Source: Pseudeuparius sepicola (taxonomy: Eukaryota > Arthropoda > Insecta > Coleoptera > Anthribidae). From it: a DNA stretch of 64,000 nt. Within the stretch, counting starts at the first letter, position 1, and each line of letters opens with the position of its first letter. The notes under the pieces were generated by a model. The model worked only from the letters and a program-made list of their open reading frames with translations, did not search any database and was not told the origin of the DNA. The stretch covers positions 68,469,949 through 68,533,948 of the forward strand of contig OY987298.1 in assembly GCA_963920635.1 (NCBI GenBank), written 5' to 3'. The position numbers and the translations under genes were made by a program. This document shows positions 1 to 12,900 of the stretch, piece after piece.

Positions 1-883
1 TTAATGTTATTGATTTTTCTTTGAAGAGGGACTTTTAACAGTTACCTGCTATAACTGCCAATGTCAGTCGAAAAATGTATTAATGTTAGTTCAAGTATTT
101 CTGTACTTTCTGACAAGTGTATTTCTTATACTGTGTGTCTGTGTATGTACAAAACATTACGACATATTGATTGAATAAAAAAACAGTCTACTTAACTCAA
201 CATAATTCTAACAAGGTTGCATTTAAGGTAAAATAAAAATAGATTTTTATTATTATCAATGTAAATGCACCAGTTTTGGACAGAGAATTTGTTTTAATCA
301 AATTCAAATGTGTCTCTGTAGAGATTTTAGGAGGTATTGGGTAAATCGTTAAGAATTTCAGCTTCTTTACATCCACGAGCAAAACAATGGGCTAATACAC
401 TAAAGCTTATTTTTCACTTAGATTTTATGAAGAGCCTCTAGTTATATAGGAAACTGCAGTAATTCGATTTTTTTGGGCCGTAATGAAGCCAAAAATTAAA
501 ATAGAAATTAAAATTTCGGGTAAATCCTGGCAGACAAAAAATTAATATACCATGGAGACCTCTTACCCCATACAATCAGATAAACTAAAAAATGTGTATT
601 AGCCCATTACATCAAGAAAATGTTTTTTCAATATAGGTTCGCATTCCGAATGTAATGCTTGTCACTAAACCCAATGATTTTTATATATGGTTCAGGATAT
701 ATAGGTATATTCATATTGTCAAAAATATCTTTGTTGTAGAAACTGATCCATTCACTCTCACTGAATAATTGAGTTTTTCACCAACAGGAACTTAAAACAA
801 ACTCATTACTTTTAAAGGTTTGTTTCATTTAATGATAGTAATTCAAAGTTAAATCTAAATTAACTGCTTACAACGTTCCATAA
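1..883. other. Downstream flank or 3' UTR of the galectin gene
   Basis: AT-rich sequence with no coding signal on either strand. The minus-strand part nearest 883 may be 3' UTR. Confidence 0.4.
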
Positions 884-889
884 TTTATT
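884..889 (-). terminator. Possible polyadenylation signal
   Basis: AATAAA on the minus strand immediately follows the galectin stop codon. A second AATAAA lies at 251-246. Which one is used cannot be told; the first would leave an extremely short 3' UTR. Confidence 0.3.
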
Positions 890-958
890 TTAAGCAGTAG
901 TTTTTCCTGGCAACTTGTCGAAGTCGTCCATTAATAAGAAGTTTGTTTGTTCAAGTTC
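890..958 (-). CDS. Galectin gene candidate terminal exon
   Basis: After acceptor TTGCTGCAG a phase-0 exon encodes 22 residues (ELEQTNFLLMDDFDKLPGK plus TTA) and a TAA stop. It is acidic and unlike the Pro-rich tail. The call rests on the splice site, the phase match to CAA|GTGAGT and a short clean stop. If splicing fails at 1173, the protein would end at 1152 instead. Confidence 0.6.
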   Translation of the reverse strand, partial: ELEQTNFLLMDDFDKLPGKTTA

Positions 959-3900
959 CTGCAGCAAAAAATCCAATAGCTAGTAAAAATTTAACATGTA
1001 ACAGATTTTCAATTGTTTGTAAATATTTTCATCTATTTTATTTATTTTACATTCTCTGCTTTCGCAATTAGTAGGTATTTAATTTAAAAATTATAACGTG
1101 AAGCTTTAATTTTTGTGCAATACTACTGTAGTAGTGTGGATAGTGTGGTGACTATTTATTCAAATGACTCACTTGATCACCTGCAGCACCTTGCTGAGGG
1201 GGTTGTGGGGGTAAATTTTGTGGTTGCCCAACTTGGGGTGGGAAAGTTCCAGGTTGTGCGTCATTACGCTGGCCACTCCCACTTAACAAGCTCGTTAGGA
1301 GAGACTCTAAGGGGCCAGGGGTGTGCTGTTGCCCTCCTTGGGGTGTAGTGGTTTGGGGGCCACCTTGAGAGGGTGGTTGAGTACTCTGGTACTGTTGGGG
1401 AGGTATCTGGTTCCCTTGATTAGGTAAATTGCCTTGAGAATTCTGATTATTCCCAGATATTATACTGCTCAGTATGTTTTGTAGCGGGTTGGGCTCTCCA
1501 GTACGGCCCTGTGTTGGGGGTTGGTTTTCTTGGCTGCCCTGGTGACCCCTGTTAGAGAGCAGACCCGACAGTAGAGACTCAATTGGGCCAGGAGCTGGCT
1601 TATTATCTTTAGGGCCAGAAGTTAAATCGTCTCGGGGAAGCTCCGGATATATGCCATACTTCTGTATAATATTTACAATTCGTTCAATTCTTTGAATAAA
1701 CAATCACCAGACTTCAGCCAGCAAGTGTATTATACAACAGTGAATATGTGACTTATTAAAAATAATAAAGTAAATAAATATTTACAAATGGTTAGACATT
1801 ATTAAAAATGTTTACGGTAAATTTTGAGTTTTTCTACATGCAACAAAAATGTTAAATATTCGCTGCTGGAAGCTTTGATTTTTTCTAGGTTTGATATAAA
1901 TCTCTAGATAGAACATTAAACTTTACAAGTTAAGATGGCTGGCAAAAAAGCTTTAACAACACAAAAAGTTTAGTCGAATTATTTTTGTTACAACTCCTCG
2001 GTAATATCAGAAATCATAAGTGTGTGTAACAGATAATACAATATTAAGTTAGCTATCAGACAAATATGGAATTGAACTTCTGAATATAGAAGATAAAAAC
2101 AAAATATTTATTTTCAAGGTCCAAAGATGAACCTCAATATTTCATGAAAATAATCACCTCAAAAGCTTGTGTTCATTTCCCTCACGAGTTTTCTATTGCG
2201 AAACTATGTATATTATGTTAATAGCGTTGACGCTGACTAACGTATTAATAAAGACTGCTCATGGCTGTCACCTCTCGAATTTTTTTCCTAACAATGCACT
2301 TTCTGGAGACAAAATACAATAAAAAATACATTTGTTAGCCATCTGTTTTCCATATGAAGCTGTAACCATAAGAAATCTTTATAAATATGTCAATCAACGA
2401 TAATAGCTATGTTTGAGAACAATTCAAAACTAGTTCTGAACTAGTAACCATCAACCGTGATTGGCTCGAAGAAATTCTAAAATTCAAACTCACCAATGAC
2501 ATTGACCGTTACTAGTTCAGACAAATTTTGCTGTTTTTGACATTGATTGCACATAAACTTCCCCAATAAAATAACACTAATATTTATGACACTGCTAAAA
2601 TAAGTATGAATTTGATTCTGTATAGTATAGCTAATAGGCAATAGTTATAATATGACAAGTAAACACCTTACTTCATTGCAACTTTTGTTCTTTGAAATAC
2701 CCGAGGAGTTGTAAACTGTCAGAATAAACAAAACAAAGAATAACCTGTAAAGAAACTTACCGCATTCTGGGGTGCATATCCTTGTGGTTGTTGTTGCTGT
2801 TCTCCACTAGACGACAACAAACCACCCAGTAACTTCTCCGCAGCTCCGCTCGCAATGGCCCCAGCAAGGACTTCTTGTGCCTGGCTCCAGAATCCAGACT
2901 CTTCTGGCTGACCCTAGTTGAGGCATTTTAAGCTAGTATATACTCTACAGCACCCCAACAGTGCAAACCACTCCTAAGTAAAGTGTAGTCTTGACAAGCC
3001 AATGGAAGAAACAGTGCCGTTAATTACATCAACCAAAACCTCTGCATTTATTGTTAAATGGATGATGGCGGTTTAGTTAGTTAGAGCTCTCTGTAGGATT
3101 CGGCATAATCAGTGTGTCAAATCAGAATATTGTTACTGAAATTATAGGTACTATTTTTACTTGTGAAAAAAGAAGCAGTAATGTTACTATGAATTTTAGG
3201 TAACATACAACTCTCAATGATGGTATCAGCTAAATGACCTATTAAACATATATCATTATTGTTAAAATGTCCAACACCAAATTAGTTTCAGCTAAGAACG
3301 TAACACAAACTGGCCTTTGCCTGCAACTTCACTCAAGCAAATGACAGATTTTTGAAGAAAAAAAAAGATGATTGTAGTAGGCCACCTTAGAAACCCACCC
3401 TTCTTCTAGGGAGGTGTTCACATTTAAGATGGACATTTAAGATGGAACCCCTGTATACTGAACTGAAATTTTGGATATAAATTCGTACAAAAAGTAAAAA
3501 TAGGTTCGAAAGGTTTGTTAACTTGTAAATAATTTTTTTATTATTAGGTCGACAGACCGAATTCTGTTTGAAAACTTGAGTGACATCCATCAAAAAATTT
3601 AACTTTACTTTCGTGTTTTTTACATAATGAATAGCAAAAATAAAGGAAAAGACCAATTGCAAATAAAAGTTGGAAGGAATTATCATTAAGTGCCTTTAGA
3701 AATTAAAATTACTCAAAAAATGTATACTGGCAAATGACACAATATTCATTTTCTGTAGATGTAGACACTATTCGTAGAGCAATAAATTATGACACCACGA
3801 TTAGGTAAACGTTAACTAGATAAAATCCCAGTCTCAAATTCTAAGATATTATAAGGGTTTAAATATTACCTTTATTTACACTTATTTTTTTCATGAATGA

Positions 3901-6900
3901 CAAAAAATGCAAATATGTTAAAATATCACTTAAAATATCAATTGTGGCAAGTTATGTGTTGTGTGGCTGGCTGACCGACTTTTTAAAGAAATTTAACCAC
4001 TTGGTGGGTGTCCTAAAATTCTGGGATTGAATCCCAATCTTGGAAATTGTAAGCTTCATATGCGACACTTTGTTTCAGTCATCAAACATGTGTTGCAAGC
4101 AGGGTAGGCGAAACTCAAATAACTAGGTACAGCTAGTACAGCTTTTACAATACTTAAAACACGAACCATTATACAAAATTATTTCAAGATGCAGATAAAT
4201 GTATGTTTTAAGGGCTAAAGGAATCCAAATTAAACATGTTAATCCATGCATTGTTAATAATGCATCAAATAAGAATATCAATCCCAAGCAAAAATTCAAA
4301 GATAAAATAGGTATAGGAGCAAAGGTGCATATTATTTGAGAGCCTAATAATATGCCACAGAGAAAGTCTAGCATGCCTAGATTAAAAAAAAACAACATTT
4401 CAACTTTTCATTTTTATTTTTCTAATGAAATAATGCGAGAAGTTTCTAATATAAACATTATTAGGACACTAGTTTACAAGGAATTTAAATATATCCTTTT
4501 TTGATATAACATAATAATAATCCTTTTTCTTATGGTGGCCATGAAAAATATTAATTTGCTCTGGCCCTTAATAACGTTTAAATTATAAATGTGCATCTTC
4601 ATTGCTTTATACACAAAAAATATTTCCAAGAGTATGTCTAATTTGAAGTGATGACTAAGGAGACAAAGTAAATTAAGATTTGCCATGGCTACCCAGAAGA
4701 AAATGATAACATTATATCTCCGTTAAAATTAATGGTTCTAAATACAAACTACAGAAAATCCAAATGGATATTTAAATTCTCCCTAAAAAGTATCTAATAA
4801 CGTTTCAGTTAGATACCTACCTCTATTTTTATTGGCATTTGCTAAAAGCACAATAAACATAAACCTGGTTTCAATAGTATGTGAGAACTTGTAGAGAATA
4901 TTTTTTGTTGGGTTCACAATGATTTTTTTTCGTTTCGCGGACATATACTTATGTTGCGTACAATAAGTGCAACTATTCACACTTTTTTACCTGGCCCGTC
5001 TTTTAACTGTCACACTTTTTGCCCTATTCGCACGCTTGCGTTTCATAATCCCGGAGTAGTTTAAATGGTATGTAATTCTTTACACTCGACCGAAATTAAG
5101 TGCAAGAAGTTAAGCTGTCATACTTGGTCGATGCGGTTTTGAGAACTGACGTGTCGACGAAAATGTTTGAAATGATGTTGAATTACTCGAATAAAAACTT
5201 CACTGCAACGATGGACAAGGACATCCCCTACTAAAATTGGGACCAAAAAAACATATGCAGAGTTACATTTTTGACAGTTGACGTACATGTTCAATGTTGC
5301 ATTCCAAAACTAATTTCTACACTTTTTTGTGAGGCATTCGGCGTACTCTGTGTATCTATGTTGTATACATCTTTGCCTTTACTTACATGACAATCTTATT
5401 TTAACAATTCTTTACACCTAAGAACTTCAGTCTTCAGTAAGTGTAAGTATCTACCTACCTAATGTAAGAAATATAATCATGTCACGCTTGTGAAGTATTT
5501 TGATCTAAACTCTCAAAATTTCATTAGCTGGTTCTCATTTCATGAAGATACTATTTAGATTTTAGTGGGGTAAAGATATAATTTATATCATTGTGTAAAA
5601 GCAGGGTTGCTGATTTTTTTGATCTTTTTTAGAAAAAATCAAATTAATCAGATTTTTTTGATTTAAATCGGATTTAAATGAAAAAAATCGGATTTTTTTT
5701 ATTTATATATAGAATTTTTTGTTTAAAGTGGTTTTCTTTTTATTATTTTATTAGGAAATTATATTTGATTTTTTTAAACGTATAAATAAGATAATGAAAA
5801 CGTTTTACTTACGTTTTTTATTTAAGGATTTCAGCAGAAAGACAAGTTTTGCTGACTTCTCGGTACCTAGCTTATTTCCTAATTTCCTATGAACCAAATT
5901 AAAAGATGAAATGATACGCTCTACTCCATGCTACTGTAGTATGCAGTTGCTTATGTATGCTCGTTTCCTCTTCAGTTACACAGCCAGTGGCGTGTTTTTT
6001 TACATAATGTAACTACATTTAAATTTTGATTTAAATCACATGATTTTTTTATTTTAATCAAACGATTAAAATCGTGATTTAAATCATTGATTTAAATCAA
6101 TTGATTTTAATCAAAGCAACCCTGTGTAAAAGAATATATATTTTAATAAGGTAAGAGAAATAATCCCTATCTAAAAATAGCTGTCCTCCTTTTGACTTTT
6201 TGCACAAGTGAATTTGAAGTGAAATGAACAGGAAGTGATCTGATAGTGAAATGATTTTTTATTAGTAAATGGAACAGTGTACGACCACGATATCTATAAT
6301 CTAACCCTTGAATGAATTTTTCAATATTTTTCACCACCTTAACCCAGAAACACTCAAAACTACCACAAATTACATAAAAATTGATGTGCTGCGTAAACTG
6401 ATCACTTCATAATCAACTAAATATTTGTAAAAGGAACACTCGATGTCAGCTGATGTGATCTCAAAGTGATTCCGAATCGATTTGAGATCACTTAAAACTG
6501 TAAAAGGAGGACGGCTAATGTACACAGGTTTTGTCGCTGAAGGTAGGTGTTACCATCTGACATTTGGTGCAAGAATTACAGAACAAGTGCTTCGTGACCA
6601 AGGACAAGAAGTTAGTTGGTGGCGGCACTAGTGCTTGAGGTTTGTCCCAAGGACAATGTCAGATTGTTCAAAAATTCTCAGTAACTGTGAGGATAGTTAT
6701 GAAACAAAAAATTTTGCTATAAACCAGTTATTTCACAGAATAACCAAAGAAGCAAGTCATTTTATACTCAACCCGGTGTTTCCACTTATGAGTTACAAAG
6801 AAAAAACACTTTTATTTTCAATTTTCGAAAAAGGTAATCTTTATGCTTGTGCTTCTCGAAGAATTAAAATTTGGATTTAGCAAATTGATTTCAGCTAACA

Positions 6901-9900
6901 GGGATAGTTAAAAATGCAAAATTCGGCTATCTTTAATTGCCAGCGAAAAAGTGGCGCAGTTGAATAATAATGTATTTTAAAATTTTTCCCAATGTGCAGA
7001 TTGATTCAAACTTATGGCCCTGTGCATATTATGGGAAAACAAAAATTATTCTGCTTTATGGGCAACTATATGGGGCATACCATGACATTTGATTAAAGAC
7101 CGGATTTTATGCAATTGCATATTTTATGCATATTATGCATATATCTTCAAATTTTGTCATTTAATGCATATGTAGGATTTCTTTGCATATCTTGCATATT
7201 TACGTAATATTTTCTATTTTGGAAAGTAGAAATAAAGAAATTTTGTTTGTCATTTACTTAACATGGGCAGTCGGACAGGTAGGTGCCCCAGGTAGGTGTT
7301 CACGTAGTGAACATGCCAAAAATTCAAAGTGCCTCGTGGATTAAACTGTATCCAGAATTTATTTTGGATGACGATCGCATTTTTTGCAAGGCTTGTTCAA
7401 AAATTGTTTCCTGCTCGAAGAAATTCCAAGTAGACTAGCACACCAAGACGCCGTCCCACATTTCTAAGGCTAACAGAATCAAATCGGGTCCTGTTCAGTC
7501 AACGTTGAAGCAAGCTTTGGAAGTCAACAACATGGGCAGACCGAATTTAATGAAGATTTGTGCAGAATGTTTTTGGCTGCGAATATTCCTCTCCATAAGA
7601 TGACCAACCCTCAAGTGAAGGCATTTTTGCAAAAGTACTGCAAATTTAACACTCCAAATGAATCTACATTAAGAAAAAACGTCGTTGGACTTAAAATTTT
7701 GTCCTGTAACTTTGGTTGATGTAGAAAGATCATTTTCTTTATATAAACATATCCTTAGTGACCGAAGACATAATTTTACAGTAGGAAACCTTGAAACACA
7801 TATTGTTACTAGTGCATTTTACAATATTTCAGATTGATCTTGTAGTTTAGTATTAAGTTACGTTTTTGCATATATTTGTACAATAATGTAAACTATGTAA
7901 TACATGTTTAAAATTCGTTTAGTTGTTTATTTTAATAATTTTGCCAAAGAAAAGCCATGGAATTAGTCATTGCATATTTCATGGTGCTTTTGCATAAATC
8001 ATGCATATATTTAAAAAATTGTATGCATATATATGCGCATATTTTAAAGGTTTTTGATTGCATATAATCCGGTCTTTACATATGATATAATAGAGAAGAA
8101 TTTTTGGTAAAAACAACGAAAATTATTCATAGAAAGGTAGGTATAACTTACAGTAGCAACTTCATAAACACAACTATTAAATAAAGCATAAACCTGTACA
8201 TGTTTTGACTCTGTCTTTACTAACATTATTAAGCAGCAAAGCTTCCAAGAAACTAACATATTATACAGGTACCTTCTCAATTTGTGTGGAGTCATACAAA
8301 TGCAGGTCATTGACGAGATACAGAAAATAATTTTTGGTTATTTTTTTATGATTTTCGATCTGTACCAAAGGCTGTAACACTAGCTGTAGCTGGAGAAAAC
8401 TAGATCTCCGCTGTTTTGCGGGAATTGACTTGAGCAATCTTGTTTGAATGCCGCGGCAGAAGAAATAATTAGTACCAATGGAGATATAGGTGAAGATATA
8501 GTTGAAGATAGAATACCATCAACTGATCAGCCAATTGACGAAGCTGTTTATGAAGAGGACAATTAAGTTGACATGGAATTAGATCTGGTGGAGGAGAACA
8601 AATGATTTATACAAAAGGTTATTTTGAGTGTCAGATGTAGATTAGGCCTACCGAGGATACCACATATAAAAGCGCACGCATTTGTTAAAAAAATACAGAC
8701 ATTGTATCTTTACGCAACTTTAACTCAAAAGCGATTGATCCTACGAAGAAGTGTATTTTTGTTGAAAAAGTGCTACTTTTCGAGATAATGGCAAAAAACT
8801 GAAAAACACCCCTTTACTCATCTAAAAAACATGGCTCGAATTACTCAAACTCCTCAGGATGTACTAAAGGCACCTCAATAAAGTCTCAAAAAAAAATTCA
8901 TTTCTCGTAATTTTTTCCATTCGAATTTACTGGGCTATCATATTTACAAAAATAACCAATTTACAGGTAGGTGCTATTTAGGAACTTCAAAAGTTTGGGG
9001 ACATTAAACGATAGGGAAACAGAATTTTAGTGTGTGGCTTTGTTTAGGATTTTACAGATATTAAGACAAATTGAAAGTTGTTGACAGTATTGATCCATAG
9101 ATGCTTAAAGTGACAGATTTTGACAACTTCGATCTGGTGAATTATCTGATCCTTACAATTTTGAAATCTTTTAAATTTTATGAATATGGATTAGGTAGTG
9201 CAGAATATGGATATGAAACAAGAAACAAGTAAACCCGAATGCTTGTGTTATTGTTGGAAGGGTACGATTTCTATTAAATTTAACAAAGCCATTAACAATT
9301 CTATTTTTTTAATTTTATTGTTGAAAACACTGCAGTGAGGTAATAACATGGTCAGGATACCTTTATAATGTGCTTTACTAAACAAATTAAATAGCACCAC
9401 ACCCTTAGGAAGGCAGTTAAGTAACGGGTTTTCTCAATTCACCAAATTTTAAAGCACTAATCCTCATTTCAGGCTGCTCTTTTGAAAGAAATTGAAGCTT
9501 TTCTCATGTTTTGAAGGGCTGCAGGGATCCGTTAAAAAGGTACAATAATTGTCCTTGTTTCCACTACACAAAAGGACTGCATCTTCAGATTTATATCAAG
9601 CCATGGTGTTACACTTAAATAGACGAAAAATTTGGAAGAGGACATTTTTGTTTACAATTAAAATCTACATAGAAAAATCAATACATTTTACATTTTATTA
9701 CTATACAAGGTGACTTTTTTTCTAAAAACAATAATTGTTCTAATTCGCCACTGGTTGTTCAATGTGTTTGATATTAATAGGTTTTATGCTAACCCACGCC
9801 GTTATAATGTGTAACAAATATTACTTAAATATCTCAACTAGTTTGGTAAATATTCAATAAAATCCATATATTTTTTAAAACATTAACACCCTTTAACTTA

Positions 9901-12900
9901 AGATACAGTTTATACGAGAAAGTGCGGTTATTTTTTGAAGATCTATCAACTGTTACAGTTTGGTCCCATAAAAATGAACCACCCTGTATATTTTTTATTC
10001 AATGCTTCTATCTATAGCGCTCCATGCACCAACTTTAACCCATTTGTATAGTAGATACCACGAATCTTCATCCCTGCGTCACAATAGCCAACAATGCAAT
10101 TTCTATTGTCGACCATTGGGACGCAGGGATGATAATTTGTGATATCAAGTATACATATTTTGCGCTCGCTCTCTCCAGCTCCTGTCCAGTCTTTTCGACA
10201 ACCATATTTCACAATAATACAACATTTCTAGAAGTTTTTTGATTATTTTTTAACTTTATCGTTAGAGCAGTTGTTCTGCTAATATGAATAATAATTGCAA
10301 TAACTATCAGCCAAACATTTTTGCGGATTTGACAAATGTCAAAAATGTCCATAGATCGATAAATCATATGCTAGCAGTGATCCCACAACAAAGTGGTGAC
10401 TAGATAAAATCCCGTTCTCACATTCTATTGAAATTGCTTTTAAGCTTAAATTTGAAATTTATGTTTTCTGCAAAATCCCGGAAATCTGTGGAAAGGTTTA
10501 AACTTTCTCTTTGTCACATTATTAGACTCTCAAAAGCGCAACTTTGCTCCTAATTAGCCAACCTCTATTATATATTATATCAATTACAATATGGAAACAA
10601 TATTTTTGTGTATCTGCCCCTAAATCAATTGTAATCGCAAGTCATAAACACTAGTTAGCCAATGCTTGCCTTTAAGGTTACCAAGCAAAGCAATTGCTTG
10701 CAAGCAGATAGATATCACCGTCTTTGTTTTATACTAAGAAAAACAGAGACAGAGACACGAACTGACAGCAAGCGATTGCTTCTGCTTGGTAACCTTAAAC
10801 GCGGGCAATGTGTGACAGTGTCATTAAAATGAAAGTGGCTCAGTCAGCCATTCCCAATAATTTTCTTTCCCATATTAAAGTCCCAAATTTAATATTTCTA
10901 TAAAATGCAAACAAGGTAACTAATTGATTAAGTTACTGTCATCAAGTTGTCAAATCACTTTAATTAACTCTATTGTTGAAAGGTGATTTTTTCTCAGTAA
11001 AAGTTCAAACATTATTAACTTGATTGTTTTAATAATTTTTGTGTGATTTCAGTCCGTGTGTTTTGTGTGGATATTTTCATTTAAACTGGTTGAGTAGAAG
11101 AAGTCAAACATTTAGGCGGCAATTTGGAAATGGGTTCGTCATTGACATGAAAATTGTTGTGAAAAATATAAAAAGCCTGGATGCTACAGAAAGAGGCCAA
11201 GATGCTTTTGTTCCAAGTCCTAACTGGTCTGAATGAAAATTTCCACACAAGACATACATTGTAGGATTGAATAATTTATTTAAAATCACAAAGAATATAT
11301 TACACAAATTCTTCACAGAAAAATTAAGGAAATATAAAAGAATAATTAATAACGTTTCAACTTTTACAGAGAAAATCACCTTTCAACCATAGCATAATTT
11401 AAGTAATTTGGTCACCTGTGCGTATTTGATGACAGTAATTTAATTGACCCCAAAGATGCCAAATCATGACCAACTAAAGAAAAATTCAATCAGTTACGTT
11501 GTTTACATTTTAAGCAAATATTAAAAAAGGTATTTCAATACCGGGCAGCCTCTATTAAAATAAAATCTACCAAAAAATTATTCGACGTTTTATTTTTTGC
11601 AAAATCCTTATGTCAATATCACAGGCTAACTAGGGTATTTGTAAAAAAGGGTAATTGCAAATAGAAGAACAGAACAAACAGATGAGAAAAATGATTAAAA
11701 ATTTGTAAATGCATATGGCTAGGTGGTTTTAAATGTCTGATTTCACAAGACACAATGCCCACCAAAAGCCAGGGGCTGGCACCTACTTTTTCTCATTAGT
11801 TTTGCATGTAACATGAAAGCATTTAGCAATGTTGACTATCAATAGTATGTCCTGTGACATCACAGCCAAACGAGTTAAAAAAGTATGTTGGCTAAATGGG
11901 CAAAGAGGCAATCCTGATTTAGCTAATGAAAACACATAATCATATTTATTTTATGATGCCTACTGTGAACTCTAAATTGCATAATTTACAACTTACCCCT
12001 GGTGGTGGTGGAGGTCCATACCCAGGCTGCGACCCATATCCGTAGTTTGGCGGAGGCCCATATCCACCAGCCGGGGGACCATAGCCTCCTGGACCTCCAG
12101 GTGGAGGGCCATAGCCTCCTGGCCCTCCAGGTGGAGGGCCATAGCTTCCTGGCCCTCCAGGTGGTGGGCCATATTGGCCACCATCTGGGCCACTAGCTGC
12201 ATTAACTTGAGATGCCAGAGATGCTGTGACATCATCTGTAATGATTATTTATATTAAAAATGTGACTGTCCCAGCCTAACTAATTTGACAAAATTTAAAG
12301 TGTTATAAACAAAAAGTAAAAAAATGGCAGTTTTCTATCAATGTTAAGAGTTTTATAACAAATGTAACAAATCATTCTGGCAAATTAAATCATCAGGGTC
12401 ACAACTCCATAATATCGGAGAAATTGGCAATTGCAATAAACAAAACAGCTTATATGCCAATATGAAGCCACCACACTCTGCTCTCATATACTATGGCAAT
12501 GCATCTTATGAAGAACATCATTATTACCTGATGGAGGGGCACTTGGTACAGCGCCTTCCCAAGATATAAGCGTAATAGAAACATCTCCGTCAATCAATAG
12601 ATGGCTTACTTTCTCCAGAGGTATTCGATGGGGAAACTCACAGAAATGTTGACCATTCACAGCGACCTGAAGATAATAGAAATTTAGAAATAAATGATCC
12701 CCATTGTAACCTGTTTTCAATGAATGGATATTTTTTACAGGTGAAAGTTGTCACATTAATTTTTGTATGGATGAGAATTGTGCCGCTTAGTTGATATTTG
12801 TCATTTTTTAAGGAAAATTTTAGAAATATGGCATTCATAAAATATGTACAATACCTATACAGTTCAATACAGTTACAGCAATGTGCAAATATAGGTAGAT

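Larger units (their letters stand above)
2914..11996 (-). other. 9.1-kb galectin intron hosting transposons
   Basis: Bounded by GTAAGT at 11996 and CTAG at 2914. It contains the hAT elements at 5602-6124 and 7094-8078, a small inverted-repeat element at 6180-6515, and inverted repeats at 10658-10815 and 10914-11445. 8447-8565 (+) has a short acidic open stretch (EEIISTNGDIGEDIVEDRIP) that may be a transposase tail. Near 9968-9988 is one end of a TA-CAGGGTGGTTC repeat. 2914-5600 shows nothing recognisable. Confidence 0.6.

Noticed and set aside
1152..1172. Galectin ending at the TAG at 1152
   Set aside because: A consensus donor (CAA|GTGAGT) precedes it and an in-phase exon with a good acceptor exists at 958; kept as an alternative only.
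12002..12196. Plus-strand frame over the Gly/Pro repeat exon
   Set aside because: Shadow of the minus-strand galectin tail repeats; His/Glu/Gly-biased by complement only.
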